32,150 nt of DNA from Verrucomicrobiales bacterium (GCA_003138485.1 PLGF01000041.1:1-32150), one strand, 5' to 3'. Positions 8,925 to 17,906 are shown, counted from the stretch's first letter. Notes: generated by a model not told the origin, from the sequence alone. Program-made: numbers and translations.

Positions 8925-9452
8925 ATGAAATGGTTTTCGATCATCGTCCTGCCCGCGTTTCTCGCGCTGGCTGGATGCAACAAGAAGATGCCGCCGGCTC
9001 CCGCTTCGGAGGCCATCGAGCAAGACTATCCGACCCGCGCGCAACCCAAGCTGCAGAGCCTCCGCCTCTGGATAGGGCCGGAGGAAGTGACGGCGGAAAT
9101 GGCGTTGACGCGTGAACAGGAGCAAACCGGCCTGATGTTCCGCACCAACATGAATGAAAACGCCGGCATGATCTTTGTTTTTCCCCAGCCGATCCGGGCG
9201 GCCTTTTGGATGAAGAACACCATCCTGCCGCTTTCGGTGGCGTATATCGACCCGGAAGGCGCCATCGTGGAAATCCATGATCTGGAACCGCAAAACACCA
9301 ACGCGGTCGTCGCCCAGTCCGATAACATCCTCTATGTCCTGGAAATGAACCGAGACTGGTTCAAGCGCCATCGAATCGAGACAGGCACCTACATCCGCTC
9401 CGAAAAGGGAACGTTGACGGACACCTTTTTTCGGCGGAATCAGGCCCAATAG
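8925..9452 (+). CDS. DUF192 lipoprotein
   Basis: A 175-residue protein with a lipoprotein signal ending in the lipobox LALAGC (Cys18), so it is probably anchored to a membrane facing the periplasm. The rest matches the DUF192 (PF02643) pattern: TREQEQTGLMFR, GMIFVF and FWMKNTILPLSVAYID near the middle, and a hydrophobic AxxVLE-like region before the end. The molecular function of this family is not established. ATG 8925 was chosen because it starts the signal peptide; no good Shine-Dalgarno is seen. It is divergent from the N0 subtilase (102 bp between starts) and lies 9 bp before hemL, suggesting cotranscription. Confidence 0.85.
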   Translation: MKWFSIIVLPAFLALAGCNKKMPPAPASEAIEQDYPTRAQPKLQSLRLWIGPEEVTAEMALTREQEQTGLMFRTNMNENAGMIFVFPQPIRAAFWMKNTILPLSVAYIDPEGAIVEIHDLEPQNTNAVVAQSDNILYVLEMNRDWFKRHRIETGTYIRSEKGTLTDTFFRRNQAQ

Positions 9453-9461
9453 CCCGCTGCC

Positions 9462-10748
<1,287 letters not shown>

Positions 10749-10761
10749 ATCACAAGCCAAT

Positions 10762-11175
10762 ATGCGCGTACTTGCCATCGATCACGGAAGCAAGCGGGTG
10801 GGGCTGGCCCTCAGCGATCCAACCGGGACCATCGCCCTGCCGCTGGAATACGTTCCCGCCCAGCCGGCGGCCAATCTCCTCAGCCGCCTCCAGGCCATCG
10901 TCTCCGAACGCGAAGTCGCCGAAGTGCTCGTCGGCATCCCGCGCAACATGAACGGCACTTATGGCCCTGCGGCGGAAAAAGCGCGGGAGTTTGTCGCCGC
11001 ACTCGAACAAGTATTGACAGTGCCGGTGAAGACATGGGACGAACGCCTGACCTCCGTCCAAGCCAACCGCTTTCTCATCGAAACTGGGATGCGGCGCGAA
11101 AAACGCAGGGAGCGGGTGGACGAGACAGCCGCCGCGCTGCTGCTGCAAAGCTACCTGGATCATCCGGGCCGATGA
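10762..11175 (+). CDS. ruvX: Putative pre-16S rRNA nuclease / Holliday-junction resolvase homologue
   Basis: A 137-residue YqgF/RuvX family protein with an RNase H-like fold. Family members are described as 16S rRNA 5'-end processing nucleases and were earlier proposed as resolvases. Visible motifs are AIDHGSKRVGLALSD with the first catalytic Asp7, LVGIPRNMNG, WDERLTS carrying a conserved Glu, and RVDETAA carrying the last acidic residue. Length fits the family. ATG 10762 is 13 bp after hemL. The stop overlaps the truA start in an ATGA arrangement, which points to translational coupling. Confidence 0.95.
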   Translation: MRVLAIDHGSKRVGLALSDPTGTIALPLEYVPAQPAANLLSRLQAIVSEREVAEVLVGIPRNMNGTYGPAAEKAREFVAALEQVLTVPVKTWDERLTSVQANRFLIETGMRREKRRERVDETAAALLLQSYLDHPGR

Positions 11176-11915
11176 AACTCAAGCTCACCATCGCCTACGA
11201 CGGCGCGCCCTATGCTGGCTGGCAGGCGCAAAAAACCGGCCTTGGCGTCCAGCAGCGGGTCGAGGAAGCTGTGGCCAAAATCTTCCCCGGCGCCGGCCGC
11301 TTGCGCAGCTCCAGCCGGACCGATACAGGCGTGCATGCGCTGGGCATGGTGGCGCAGGTCGAAATCCCCGACGCGGATTTGAAGATGCCGCCCGCCAGGG
11401 CCGCACTGGCCATCAACGCCCATCTCCCGCGCGACATCCGCGTCATGGCGGCAGCGCGCTGCCGCGCGGGGTTCGACGCCCGCTTCGACGCCAAACGCAA
11501 GCAGTACCGATATTTTATATGGATGGGGGCCGCCATGAATCCGCTGCTGCGCCACCAGGCCTGGCACGTCACCCGGGCGCTCGATCTGGGCGCGATGCGG
11601 GCGGCGGCAAGACACTTTTTGGGCCGCCACGATTTCAAATCGCTGGCCGGAACGCGCAATTACGAGATGAGTTCCACCGTGCGCACCTTGGCGCGCTGCG
11701 ACCTCAAGCGCCAGGGGCCGCTCCTGACTTTCGTCATGGAGGGGGACGGTTTTCTTTACAAAATGTGCCGCGGCATCGTGGGGACACTGGCCCAAGTGGG
11801 GCAGGGGAAGATTGCCTCCGGCGACATCACCGCCATTCTGGCGCGCAAAGACCGCCGTGCCGCCGGGATGACGGCTCCCGCCCACGGCCTGGTATTGTGG
11901 AAGGTTTATTATTGA
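11172..11915 (+). CDS. truA: tRNA pseudouridine(38-40) synthase
   Basis: Cytoplasmic enzyme that isomerises uridines 38-40 in the anticodon arm of many tRNAs. It is 247 residues, standard for TruA. The catalytic Asp51 sits in SSRTDTGVHA, and other family segments are visible: AYDGAPYAGWQ at the start, INAHLP, RFDAKRKQYRY, FLGRHDF and GDGFLYKMCRGIVGTL. The start overlaps the ruvX stop by 4 nt, and trmL starts 3 nt after its stop. Confidence 0.97.
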   Translation: MKLKLTIAYDGAPYAGWQAQKTGLGVQQRVEEAVAKIFPGAGRLRSSSRTDTGVHALGMVAQVEIPDADLKMPPARAALAINAHLPRDIRVMAAARCRAGFDARFDAKRKQYRYFIWMGAAMNPLLRHQAWHVTRALDLGAMRAAARHFLGRHDFKSLAGTRNYEMSSTVRTLARCDLKRQGPLLTFVMEGDGFLYKMCRGIVGTLAQVGQGKIASGDITAILARKDRRAAGMTAPAHGLVLWKVYY

Positions 11916-11918
11916 CCT

Positions 11919-12383
11919 GTGAATGTCGTCTTGGTTGAGCCGGAAATTCCGCCGAACACCGGAAACGTCGCCCGCCTCTGCGCCGCGACCCGCGCCACGC
12001 TGCATTTGGTCGAGCCTTTCGGCTTCCAGCTCGACGACCGCCAGCTCAAACGGGCGGGCCTGGACTATTGGCGGCATTTGGACTGGCATCGCTGGCCGGA
12101 TTGGCCGGCGTTTGCGAAGCAACTTCCGCCCGACGCGCGCCTCTGGATGATCGAATCGCACGGAAAACGGCATTACGCGGAGGTTGAATATCGGCCCGAT
12201 GATTTCCTGGTTTTTGGGCGCGAAACCGCCGGCTTGCCGCAAAAAATCATCGAGCAGCATCCCGGCGCATGGCTGCGTGTGCCCATGTTTCATCAGCAGG
12301 CGCGCTCGTTGAACCTGTCCAATTGCGTCGCCCTGGTGCTTTATGAGGCCCTGCGACAGCAAGGCTTCACCGGCGAGATTTGA
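11919..12383 (+). CDS. trmL: tRNA (cytidine/uridine(34)-2'-O)-methyltransferase
   Basis: SPOUT-class methyltransferase expected to methylate the 2'-OH of the wobble nucleotide of certain tRNA-Leu using S-adenosylmethionine. The protein has 154 residues, typical for TrmL. The N-terminus VEPEIPPNTGNVARLCAAT and the C-terminal knot motifs (FGRETAGLP, RVPMF, RSLNLSNCVALVLYEALRQ) are well conserved. GTG 11919 is the start, 3 bp after the truA stop, so it is probably translated from the same mRNA. A tRNA-Val gene follows 42 bp later. Confidence 0.94.
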   Translation: MNVVLVEPEIPPNTGNVARLCAATRATLHLVEPFGFQLDDRQLKRAGLDYWRHLDWHRWPDWPAFAKQLPPDARLWMIESHGKRHYAEVEYRPDDFLVFGRETAGLPQKIIEQHPGAWLRVPMFHQQARSLNLSNCVALVLYEALRQQGFTGEI

Positions 12384-12425
12384 CTCGCCAACTCCTCACG
12401 CCAATCGTAGCGTTCCGCGGAGAAC

Positions 12426-12500
12426 GGGCGATTAGCGCAGTGGTAGCGCAGCAGCTTTACACGCTGTGGGTCGGGGGTTCGAATCCCTCATCGCCCACCA
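12426..12500 (+). tRNA. tRNA-Val (TAC anticodon), CCA encoded
   Basis: Seven-pair acceptor stem GGGCGAT/ATCGCCC, discriminator A and an encoded CCA (12498-12500). A five-pair anticodon stem (12451-12455 with 12463-12467, one G-T pair) surrounds loop TTTACAC, giving anticodon TAC at 12458-12460. The T-arm contains GGTTCGAATCC. The D-arm contains AGCGCAGTGGTAGCGCA. All tRNA elements are present. Confidence 0.96.
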
Positions 12501-12522
12501 TTCGACCATCGTGATTCCATCC

Positions 12523-13719
12523 ATGAAAGGTGGCCCGGGAACGACAGGTTGTTCATCGGCCGCCCGGCGGGAAAGAGGGGGTGTTTTAACGGCGTTGTTT
12601 ATCACAGGGTTTGCAACCTTCGTGAATCTTTACGCCACCCAACCCCTGTTGCCGCTGTTCAGGGAGATATTCCGCGCCTCCGAATTGCGGGTCAGCCTGA
12701 CCGTCAGCGCCCCCATATTGGCGGTGGCGTTATCCGCGCCCTGGCTGGGGCTACTGGCCGATTCTCTGGGGCGCAAGCGGGTCATTGTCGCCTCCATGCT
12801 CGGCCTGGCCGTTCCAACGGCCCTAGCGGCCACGGCGTCGAATCTGCACCAACTGATCGCCTGGCGCTTTTTTCAGGGTTTGTTTACTCCGGGAATCATT
12901 GCCGTGGCGATGGCTTACATCAGCGAGGAGACTCCGCGGCCGCTGGCCGGCTCAACGATGTCAATCTATTTGACCGGCGGGGTCGTCGGCGGGTTTTGCG
13001 GGCGATTTGCCTCGGGCCTGATCGCCGCGCGGTGGGGATGGCGGGCTTCGATGGTGACGTTGGGCCTGGCAACCCTCGCCGGCGCGGGGCTGACTTGGTG
13101 GATTCTGCCGCGCTCGACAAAGTTCGTCCCGCATCACAACGCCGCTGAATCGGTCGCCTCGCTGCGCGCCCATCTGCATAACCCGCAACTCCTGGCCACC
13201 TACGCGGTTGGTTTCAACGTTCTGTTTTGCCTGGTGGGTGTTTTCACCTACGTGAATTTTTATCTTGCGGACGCGCCGTTTTTCCTTGGCCCCACCGCGC
13301 TCGCCGCCATGTTCGCCGTCTATTTGATTGGAGCGGCGGTAACGCCCTATTCCGGGCGGCTGCTGGACAAACTGGGCAGCCGCCGCGTGTTGATCGGGGC
13401 ATCGACAGTCGCGTCGGCAGGTGTATTATTGACCTTAATCCATGCCGTGCCTGTTGTGATAGCGGGCCTGGCGCTGGCGGCTGCCGGGGCGTTTGCGTCC
13501 CAGGCTGGCGCTTCCAGTTACGTGGGCGAGGTGGCCGGAGCGGCCCGCTCCTCCGCGGCGGGCCTTTATGTGGCCCTTTATTATCTGGGCGGCTGCGCCG
13601 GTTCCGTAATTCCCGGCCTGTTCTGGAAGGCGGCAGGATGGCCCGGCTGCGTCGGCCTGATGGTCTGCATGCAAGGCGTGATAGCCCTGATCGCAAGCCA
13701 AGCCTGGAGGGAGAAATGA
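12523..13719 (+). CDS. MFS transporter, YnfM-like
   Basis: An integral inner-membrane secondary transporter of 398 residues with about 12 hydrophobic segments. The MFS motif A analogue GLLADSLGRKRV is at residues 76-87, after the second membrane helix. The NLYATQPLLPLF segment in the first helix resembles the YnfM/YbcL-type drug and metabolite exporters. The substrate cannot be read from the sequence. The start is uncertain: ATG 12523 is used and GTG 12511 is in frame; neither has a clear Shine-Dalgarno. The open frame continues back into the tRNA, which is not coding. It lies 22 bp after tRNA-Val and is convergent with the beta-propeller gene. Confidence 0.88.
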   Translation: MKGGPGTTGCSSAARRERGGVLTALFITGFATFVNLYATQPLLPLFREIFRASELRVSLTVSAPILAVALSAPWLGLLADSLGRKRVIVASMLGLAVPTALAATASNLHQLIAWRFFQGLFTPGIIAVAMAYISEETPRPLAGSTMSIYLTGGVVGGFCGRFASGLIAARWGWRASMVTLGLATLAGAGLTWWILPRSTKFVPHHNAAESVASLRAHLHNPQLLATYAVGFNVLFCLVGVFTYVNFYLADAPFFLGPTALAAMFAVYLIGAAVTPYSGRLLDKLGSRRVLIGASTVASAGVLLTLIHAVPVVIAGLALAAAGAFASQAGASSYVGEVAGAARSSAAGLYVALYYLGGCAGSVIPGLFWKAAGWPGCVGLMVCMQGVIALIASQAWREK

Positions 13720-13726
13720 TTGCGCG

Positions 13727-13770
13727 TTGGTCCGTGGTCCTGCCGGACTAATGAATGGTCCGCGGACCAA
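13727..13770. terminator. Inverted repeat between convergent genes, possible bidirectional terminator
   Basis: TTGGTCCGTGG (13727-13737) pairs with CCGCGGACCAA (13760-13770) at 10 of 11 positions. The right arm lies within a perfect 12-bp palindrome, GGTCCGCGGACC (13757-13768). It sits between the MFS stop and the propeller stop and overlaps the last codons of the propeller gene. No T-run follows on either strand, so termination is a positional inference. Confidence 0.4.
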
Positions 13771-15181
13771 AGGCATAGAGTGCAGTCTGGGTGCGGAGGT
13801 AGAGCTTGTCCCCGACCAGAGCCGGCGAGGCGAAAATGCGCTCGCCAAACTCGGCCTGGTGCAGGATTTCAGGTTTCTCACCACCGGCTTTGACCACTGT
13901 GAGTTTGCCGGCCAGTGAGGCGATATAAATCCGCCCGCCACCGGCCACCGGCGAGGAATAATAATCCCCCGGTGCGTCCAATCGCTCCTGGGTGTAATAG
14001 GGCGCGCCAGTCTTGGCATCCACCGAGGAAAGCATGCCACCGTTCTTGATTAGGTAGATCCGTCCGTCGTAGAAGAGCGGCGAAGCGACATAGGGCAGGC
14101 CGCGGGTGAACTTCCAGGCTACGTGGCTCTGGGTAATGTCTCCACGGCCTCCCGGCTTGACGGCCACAAGGAGGTTCTCGCCTTTTGCCGAATTCTCCTG
14201 AAGCGCATCCCATTCGGCTTTGTCAATCTTCCCGTCGCGGTTCAAGTCGAGACCGCGCAGGAACCCTCCGATGGTGGGGTCGAGTTTAGCCAGGATAACC
14301 GCGCCATCTTTGTCCTTGTCATACGCTTCCAGAAACTTCTCCCAAGTCGGCCATGGAGAATCGGCCTTGCCGTTGGCCCAGGCCGCGAAAAAAAGCACTC
14401 CATCGCCCGCCACTGGCGTCGTGCAGGCAAACGACGCGGTGCCCTGGACCACCCAGTCTTCCAGTCCGGTCGTGAGCGCGTAGCCTTTTAGCCGAAGAGA
14501 CCCGGGGATGATCACCTCATCGACATCCTTGTTCCGCCAGAAGATGGGTGTGCCAAAGCTGCCGTGCGCGTCCGGGCGCGGGGTTTCCCAAGCTGTCTTG
14601 CCCGTACGCAGATCCACCGCGAGCACGGATGATCCCTCGAACTGGTCGCGGTTGATCACGACAAGGTTGTCCGCGATGAGCGGTGAAGACGCGGTGCCGT
14701 ATCCGCCGGCACTGAAGGGGACCGGCAGAGGATGGCGCCAAAGCTCCGTGCCGTTGCGGTCGTAGCAAATCAGCCCGAAAGAGCCGAAATAACTCACCAA
14801 CCGCTGACCATCGGTGGCGGGTGTGGGAACCGCGGGGCTGCTCTCGGTGCTGTGAAAACTCTCGAGTTTGTCAGGCTTCAGTCCCCGAGACCAGGCTAGT
14901 TTGCCGTCCTGGCGTTGATAACAGCGGGTTTGCAGTTCACCGTCGATGAACGTCGTCAGAAAAACCTGATCGTCCCAGATGCACGGTGAAGATGGCGACC
15001 AAGGCACCTGGACCTTCCACAAGACCGAGTTGGTGGGACTGATATCGATGGGCGGCGTGGCATCCTCGGCGACCCCCGAACTGTTGGGGCCGCGAAACGC
15101 CGGCCAGCTTGGAGGAGTCGAGCCGCCGGCTGCGCAAGCGGTGGCCGCCACGATTAGACTCAGCAATGCATGAAATTTCAT
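13748..15181 (-). CDS. Exported PQQ-like beta-propeller protein with EF-hand insert
   Basis: A secreted 477-residue protein with a signal peptide of about 18 residues and then SWPAFRGPNSSGVA. This is the RGPN opening of the BamB/PQQ-dehydrogenase-like propellers abundant in Verrucomicrobia and Planctomycetes. Repeated blade motifs (YDRNGTELW, VDLRTGKTAWE, VDAKTGAPYY) indicate an eight-bladed type fold. Between blades, two EF-hand-like loops appear: DKDKDGAVI (about 286-298) and the canonical DLNRDGKIDKAEW (about 311-323). The second has Asp/Asn at the calcium positions and Glu at the last one. No dehydrogenase catalytic set was recognised, so the role is probably structural or binding. ATG 15181 begins the signal peptide; no Shine-Dalgarno is visible. 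Confidence 0.88.
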   Translation of the reverse strand: MKFHALLSLIVAATACAAGGSTPPSWPAFRGPNSSGVAEDATPPIDISPTNSVLWKVQVPWSPSSPCIWDDQVFLTTFIDGELQTRCYQRQDGKLAWSRGLKPDKLESFHSTESSPAVPTPATDGQRLVSYFGSFGLICYDRNGTELWRHPLPVPFSAGGYGTASSPLIADNLVVINRDQFEGSSVLAVDLRTGKTAWETPRPDAHGSFGTPIFWRNKDVDEVIIPGSLRLKGYALTTGLEDWVVQGTASFACTTPVAGDGVLFFAAWANGKADSPWPTWEKFLEAYDKDKDGAVILAKLDPTIGGFLRGLDLNRDGKIDKAEWDALQENSAKGENLLVAVKPGGRGDITQSHVAWKFTRGLPYVASPLFYDGRIYLIKNGGMLSSVDAKTGAPYYTQERLDAPGDYYSSPVAGGGRIYIASLAGKLTVVKAGGEKPEILHQAEFGERIFASPALVGDKLYLRTQTALYAFGPRTIH

Positions 15182-15490
15182 AATTTAAAGGCAACGACTG
15201 AACGGGACGTTACACCGCGCGCTGAGGTCTGGCAACGCCTTTGGGTCAAAGGGGGTTTTGCCTGAAAGGATTACCCGAACCACGGGAGAATTGATTAAAC
15301 ATAACATACATTGTGCGAAATAGTGTCACACACCGGCAGGATATCTTCCGGTGTTGAACCATTCGAAACGGATGGAAAGGCATTTGCGCTCCAAGTCGGT
15401 TCAATATATCCCCCACAAATGCCGCAGGCCATGGCGACTACCGGACCCTGAGCGATCGAACGAGTTTCTTCGGGGCTCAATTCGCCTTGT
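15182..15490. other. Gap without a supported gene
   Basis: The 309 bp upstream of the propeller gene hold a 7-bp stem (ACACCGG 15330-15336 with CCGGTGT 15348-15354, 11-nt loop). It might end the SGNH-GH12 transcript, although no T-run follows. A 61-codon minus-strand frame at 15295-15480 needs a TTG start and resembles nothing I know, so it is not called. Bases from 15472 onward recur at 17367 as part of the decayed gene copy. Confidence 0.5.
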
Positions 15491-16897
15491 TCAATTTGCC
15501 TCGCAACTGAACCGCTCGCACGTCACCCAGCCATCGCCGCGCACGATTTCAAAGCCGGCCTCGACCACATCCAGATACATATCCATGCTGAATTGCTCCC
15601 GGCCGGACAGTAGGCGCAGGAAAACCATCATGTCCACGTTCAAGCTGCCTGCGTCCTGCAATCGGGCGCTCTTTCCGTGCGGCGCGAAGCTGTAAACATA
15701 ATAGCCAGCCGGAGCGTTTGTGCCGGCCCAAAGGTCGAAAGTAACGCCGTCAGCAACCGTGATATTGGCCGAAACCATCTTCCCAATCGGCGTGGAATTA
15801 TTCCCCGCCCAAACCATGACTTCCAATTCCGGCCATGAACGTTTGTCGTCATGCCGCAGGAACAAGTCGTAGGCGAAGTCGCCGCGCAGATGGTCCCCGC
15901 CGCACCTGTAGGAAAACGAACACGGAATGGCGGTCGTGCCGGACAATTTCCTGGGAAACAAATTGTCGCCCCCCGGATTCCAGCCGTAATGCCAGCCGCG
16001 AATACTGGCCGGATAGCCGTAAAGTCCGTTGGTCAAAAAATTAAAACTGGCCGTCCATTGGGGCGCTTGGCCCCCGCCCGGCTGCCAGCCGATGACACTG
16101 CCATTGAAATTATTGTTCCATGCCACATAGGGCTGGAAAATTCCATATGACTTGCCATCCTCTGTTTTTAGCGCCACGGAGGACCTGGCAGGTTCGCTTT
16201 CTTGTTCCGGCGGCGCCTTGCCCGTCAGCGCGCGAAAAGTTTCCGCGGCGATCAGTTTGGCGCCTTGGTCGTTGGGGTGAACGGTGTCGGGAAACAAATC
16301 CGCCTTTCCGGCCAGCGCCGAATACAAATCAATCACCTTGACGCCGGTTTCGTCGGCCACGGCGCGAATCATCGGAATGATCTCATCGCGAATCGTTTTG
16401 TCGTTGATGCCCCAGCGGCCGGGAAAATCCGGCGTCGGATAGCAGATGAAAATTTTCGCCGCCGGATTGGTTTTGCGAAACGCGGCAATCATTTCCTTGC
16501 AATCGCCGATGAAATCGGATTTGAACTGCCAATTATTGACGGCGTTGGACGCCTCGATGCTGCCGTCCCCGGGATGTTTGCTGTCATTCGCGCCGAAATC
16601 AATGACGACGATGTCCGGTTCAAACGCGAGCGCGTTGGTGTAGGGCGGCTGCCGGATGTAGGGAAAATCGCCGCGGTGCAGCAACGTCGTGGCGCTCACG
16701 CCGAAGTTGCGCACGTCATAATTTGTCCCCAGCCAGTGTCCGAGCTTCGCCGGATAGCTCTCCTGCAAACCGTAGCCGTACGTTATGCTGTCGCCCACGC
16801 ATGCCACGCGCACGATATCAGCGGCGGCAAAGTGGCCGATGAACAAAATCGCCGCCAAACCGCCTCGCATAAGGATGGTTTTCTTTTGCAGGCTCAT
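15491..16897 (-). CDS. Secreted SGNH/GDSL esterase fused to GH12 glucanase-like domain
   Basis: A predicted exported enzyme of 468 residues with two catalytic modules. After the signal peptide (about 1-27, ending GHFAAA), the SGNH hydrolase module runs to about 230: block I GDSITYGYG with nucleophile Ser37, block III GAND with Asn104, and block V DTVHPND with Asp204 and His207. Residues about 245-468 look like a GH12 beta-jelly-roll. YGYPASIRGWHYGWNP resembles the family's N-terminal region. ELEVMVWAG gives the expected nucleophile Glu359 (family EIMIW). YLDVVEAGFEI gives acid/base Glu450 (family AGFEIW). GH12 enzymes cut beta-glucans such as cellulose and xyloglucan, and SGNH modules often deacetylate polysaccharides, so a bifunctional hemicellulase is inferred. 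ATG 16897 is preferred; an ATG at 16870 is possible. A truncated paralogue lies at 17367-17535. Confidence 0.82.
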   Translation of the reverse strand: MSLQKKTILMRGGLAAILFIGHFAAADIVRVACVGDSITYGYGLQESYPAKLGHWLGTNYDVRNFGVSATTLLHRGDFPYIRQPPYTNALAFEPDIVVIDFGANDSKHPGDGSIEASNAVNNWQFKSDFIGDCKEMIAAFRKTNPAAKIFICYPTPDFPGRWGINDKTIRDEIIPMIRAVADETGVKVIDLYSALAGKADLFPDTVHPNDQGAKLIAAETFRALTGKAPPEQESEPARSSVALKTEDGKSYGIFQPYVAWNNNFNGSVIGWQPGGGQAPQWTASFNFLTNGLYGYPASIRGWHYGWNPGGDNLFPRKLSGTTAIPCSFSYRCGGDHLRGDFAYDLFLRHDDKRSWPELEVMVWAGNNSTPIGKMVSANITVADGVTFDLWAGTNAPAGYYVYSFAPHGKSARLQDAGSLNVDMMVFLRLLSGREQFSMDMYLDVVEAGFEIVRGDGWVTCERFSCEAN

Positions 16898-17119
16898 AAG
16901 ATTTGAAGAGTCGTCTCTATTTCTCCGCCGGATGTCGCGCGACGAACTGCCGATCAGCATCTCAAAGCTGTCCGGGTGCGCCACCCAGCCGTTTCGCGCT
17001 GGATCATAATAAGGTGCCCCTTATTGTCCAGATAATTCGTTGGTCGATTAAGCCGTTGGTTGCCAGCCAAATAAATGAAAGGCTTTTTATCTTCATGCGG
17101 GGACGGTAAAGTCTTGCTG
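16898..17119. other. Intergenic region between SGNH-GH12 gene and antitoxin
   Basis: These 222 bp separate divergent genes and should hold promoters for both. The stretch is more AT-rich than its surroundings, particularly at 17005-17100. Short frames cross it on both strands but none has a start signal or recognisable product. No convincing -35/-10 pair could be assigned. Confidence 0.4.
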
Positions 17120-17341
17120 ATGAGTACGAAAGCACAGGCCATTTTGGACGAAATCCGGGAGCTGCCGATGAGCGACCAACGCGCGCTTTTGCTGGAATTG
17201 GGGCAGCGTCTTGGACAACCGCGCGCTTCTGCCTCTGCGGAACTTTACGGCGAGCCGTTGACGGACGAAGATATTGACCAGAGCGCGCGCGTCACTTTCC
17301 AGATGCTTGACGAAGAGGAGAAACGTGCCGGGTCGAGGTGA
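17120..17341 (+). CDS. Antitoxin-like protein of a type II toxin-antitoxin pair
   Basis: A small acidic protein of 73 residues. The N-terminus, STKAQAILDEIRELP followed by DQRALLLELGQRL, has the helical pattern of MazE/addiction-module antitoxins. The C-terminal third is rich in Asp and Glu (TDEDIDQSAR, MLDEEEK), as expected for a flexible toxin-neutralising tail. ATG 17120 is chosen; the frame extends back 15 codons without a start signal. The last 17 bp overlap a frame that begins exactly like a MazF/PemK toxin (17325). Its partner is broken, so this gene may survive as an orphan antitoxin. The antitoxin subfamily is uncertain. Confidence 0.65.
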   Translation: MSTKAQAILDEIRELPMSDQRALLLELGQRLGQPRASASAELYGEPLTDEDIDQSARVTFQMLDEEEKRAGSR

Positions 17342-17405
17342 GGTCTGGTTGGTGGACCTCGGCATGGGGGCTCATTTCGACTTGTTCAATTTGCCTTTCA
17401 ACTGA
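17325..17405 (+). pseudogene. Truncated MazF/PemK-like toxin gene
   Basis: GTG 17325 opens a frame with PGRGEVWLVDLGM, the characteristic first strand of MazF/PemK endoribonuclease toxins (family consensus RGEVWLVDLGxAxKVRP). After the Met at residue 14, the sequence abruptly becomes the decayed SGNH-GH12 copy (from 17367), and the frame ends at TGA 17403-17405 after 26 codons. About three quarters of a normal toxin of roughly 110 residues is missing, so no activity is expected. The overlap with the antitoxin gene is typical of such operons. Confidence 0.7.
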
Positions 17406-17535
17406 ACCGGCCGCACGTCACCCAGCCGTTACCGCGCACGATTTCAAAGCCCGGCCTCGACCACGTCGAGATACGTATCAGCGGCGGCAAAGTGGCCGAT
17501 GAACAAAATCGCCGCCAGACGGGATCGCAAGGGGA
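17367..17535 (-). pseudogene. Collapsed duplicate of the SGNH-GH12 gene
   Basis: Bases 17367-17475 match the 3' end of the SGNH-GH12 gene (15472-15579) at close to 90 percent with one inserted C, which shifts the frame. Bases 17476-17517 then match its signal-peptide region (16816-16857) at 42 of 42 positions. The roughly 1.2 kb between these parts in the intact gene is absent. The junction falls at a short shared sequence (ATATC in both parents, now GTATC), as for a deletion between micro-repeats. Similarity fades after about 17528, near the original start codon. Both copies are on the minus strand, so this looks like a tandem duplicate that lost its middle. Confidence 0.88.
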
Positions 17536-17680
17536 AGTACAGGCCCAAGCCATGACGCGCTTCCGGCACGTCCCGGTAGTCCTTTAGATACAAAGAAGGG
17601 CCTGCCTCGGAACGGTCAATCCATCCCCTGCCCTTCCACGCCTTCGCCCGTGGCTTCCGGCGCACCGGAAGTCCGTAAAA

Positions 17681-17744
17681 GGGAGAAGGAACATCTGTTG
17701 CAAATCTCTGGTTTTGCGTGGGCGCGTCCGGCAAATCCAGTCGG
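17681..17744. repeat. Dispersed repeat, diverged copy 3
   Basis: Aligned to bases 10-73 of copy 1, this stretch is identical over GGGAGAAGGAAC and retains CTCTGGT.TTGCGT and CAGTCG, about 70 percent overall. As with copy 1, a hairpin with CCCTCTC/GAGAGGG arms follows about 30 bp later. Shared order of repeat plus hairpin supports common origin. Confidence 0.65.
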
Positions 17745-17775
17745 TTGCTTTTACGGAGGGACAGCCAATGAATCT

Positions 17776-17795
17776 CCCTCTCTAGCGGGAGAGGG
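17776..17795. repeat. REP-like hairpin
   Basis: CCCTCTC (17776-17782) pairs perfectly with GAGAGGG (17789-17795) around a 6-nt loop. It corresponds to the hairpin at 104-124 and also follows a repeat copy. Confidence 0.6.
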
Positions 17796-17906
17796 GCAGC
17801 CCGCAAAGCGGGCAGCCAATAATTTGTTCACACCGGGTGAGAGTGGCACGGCATGGATAGATTTGCCCAAAAACAGATTTGTGCTTTTCGCAAGACAATG
17901 CTTGCC

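Noticed and set aside
12466..12522. Extension of the MFS frame into the tRNA-Val gene
   Set aside because: The tRNA is complete, so the start of the transporter must lie after it.
15295..15480. 61-codon minus-strand frame with a CGICGG motif
   Set aside because: Requires a TTG start, has no ribosome site and no recognised likeness.
17444..17806. 120-codon minus-strand frame
   Set aside because: It joins the hairpin region to the collapsed SGNH-GH12 copy; the familiar part is explained as pseudogene.
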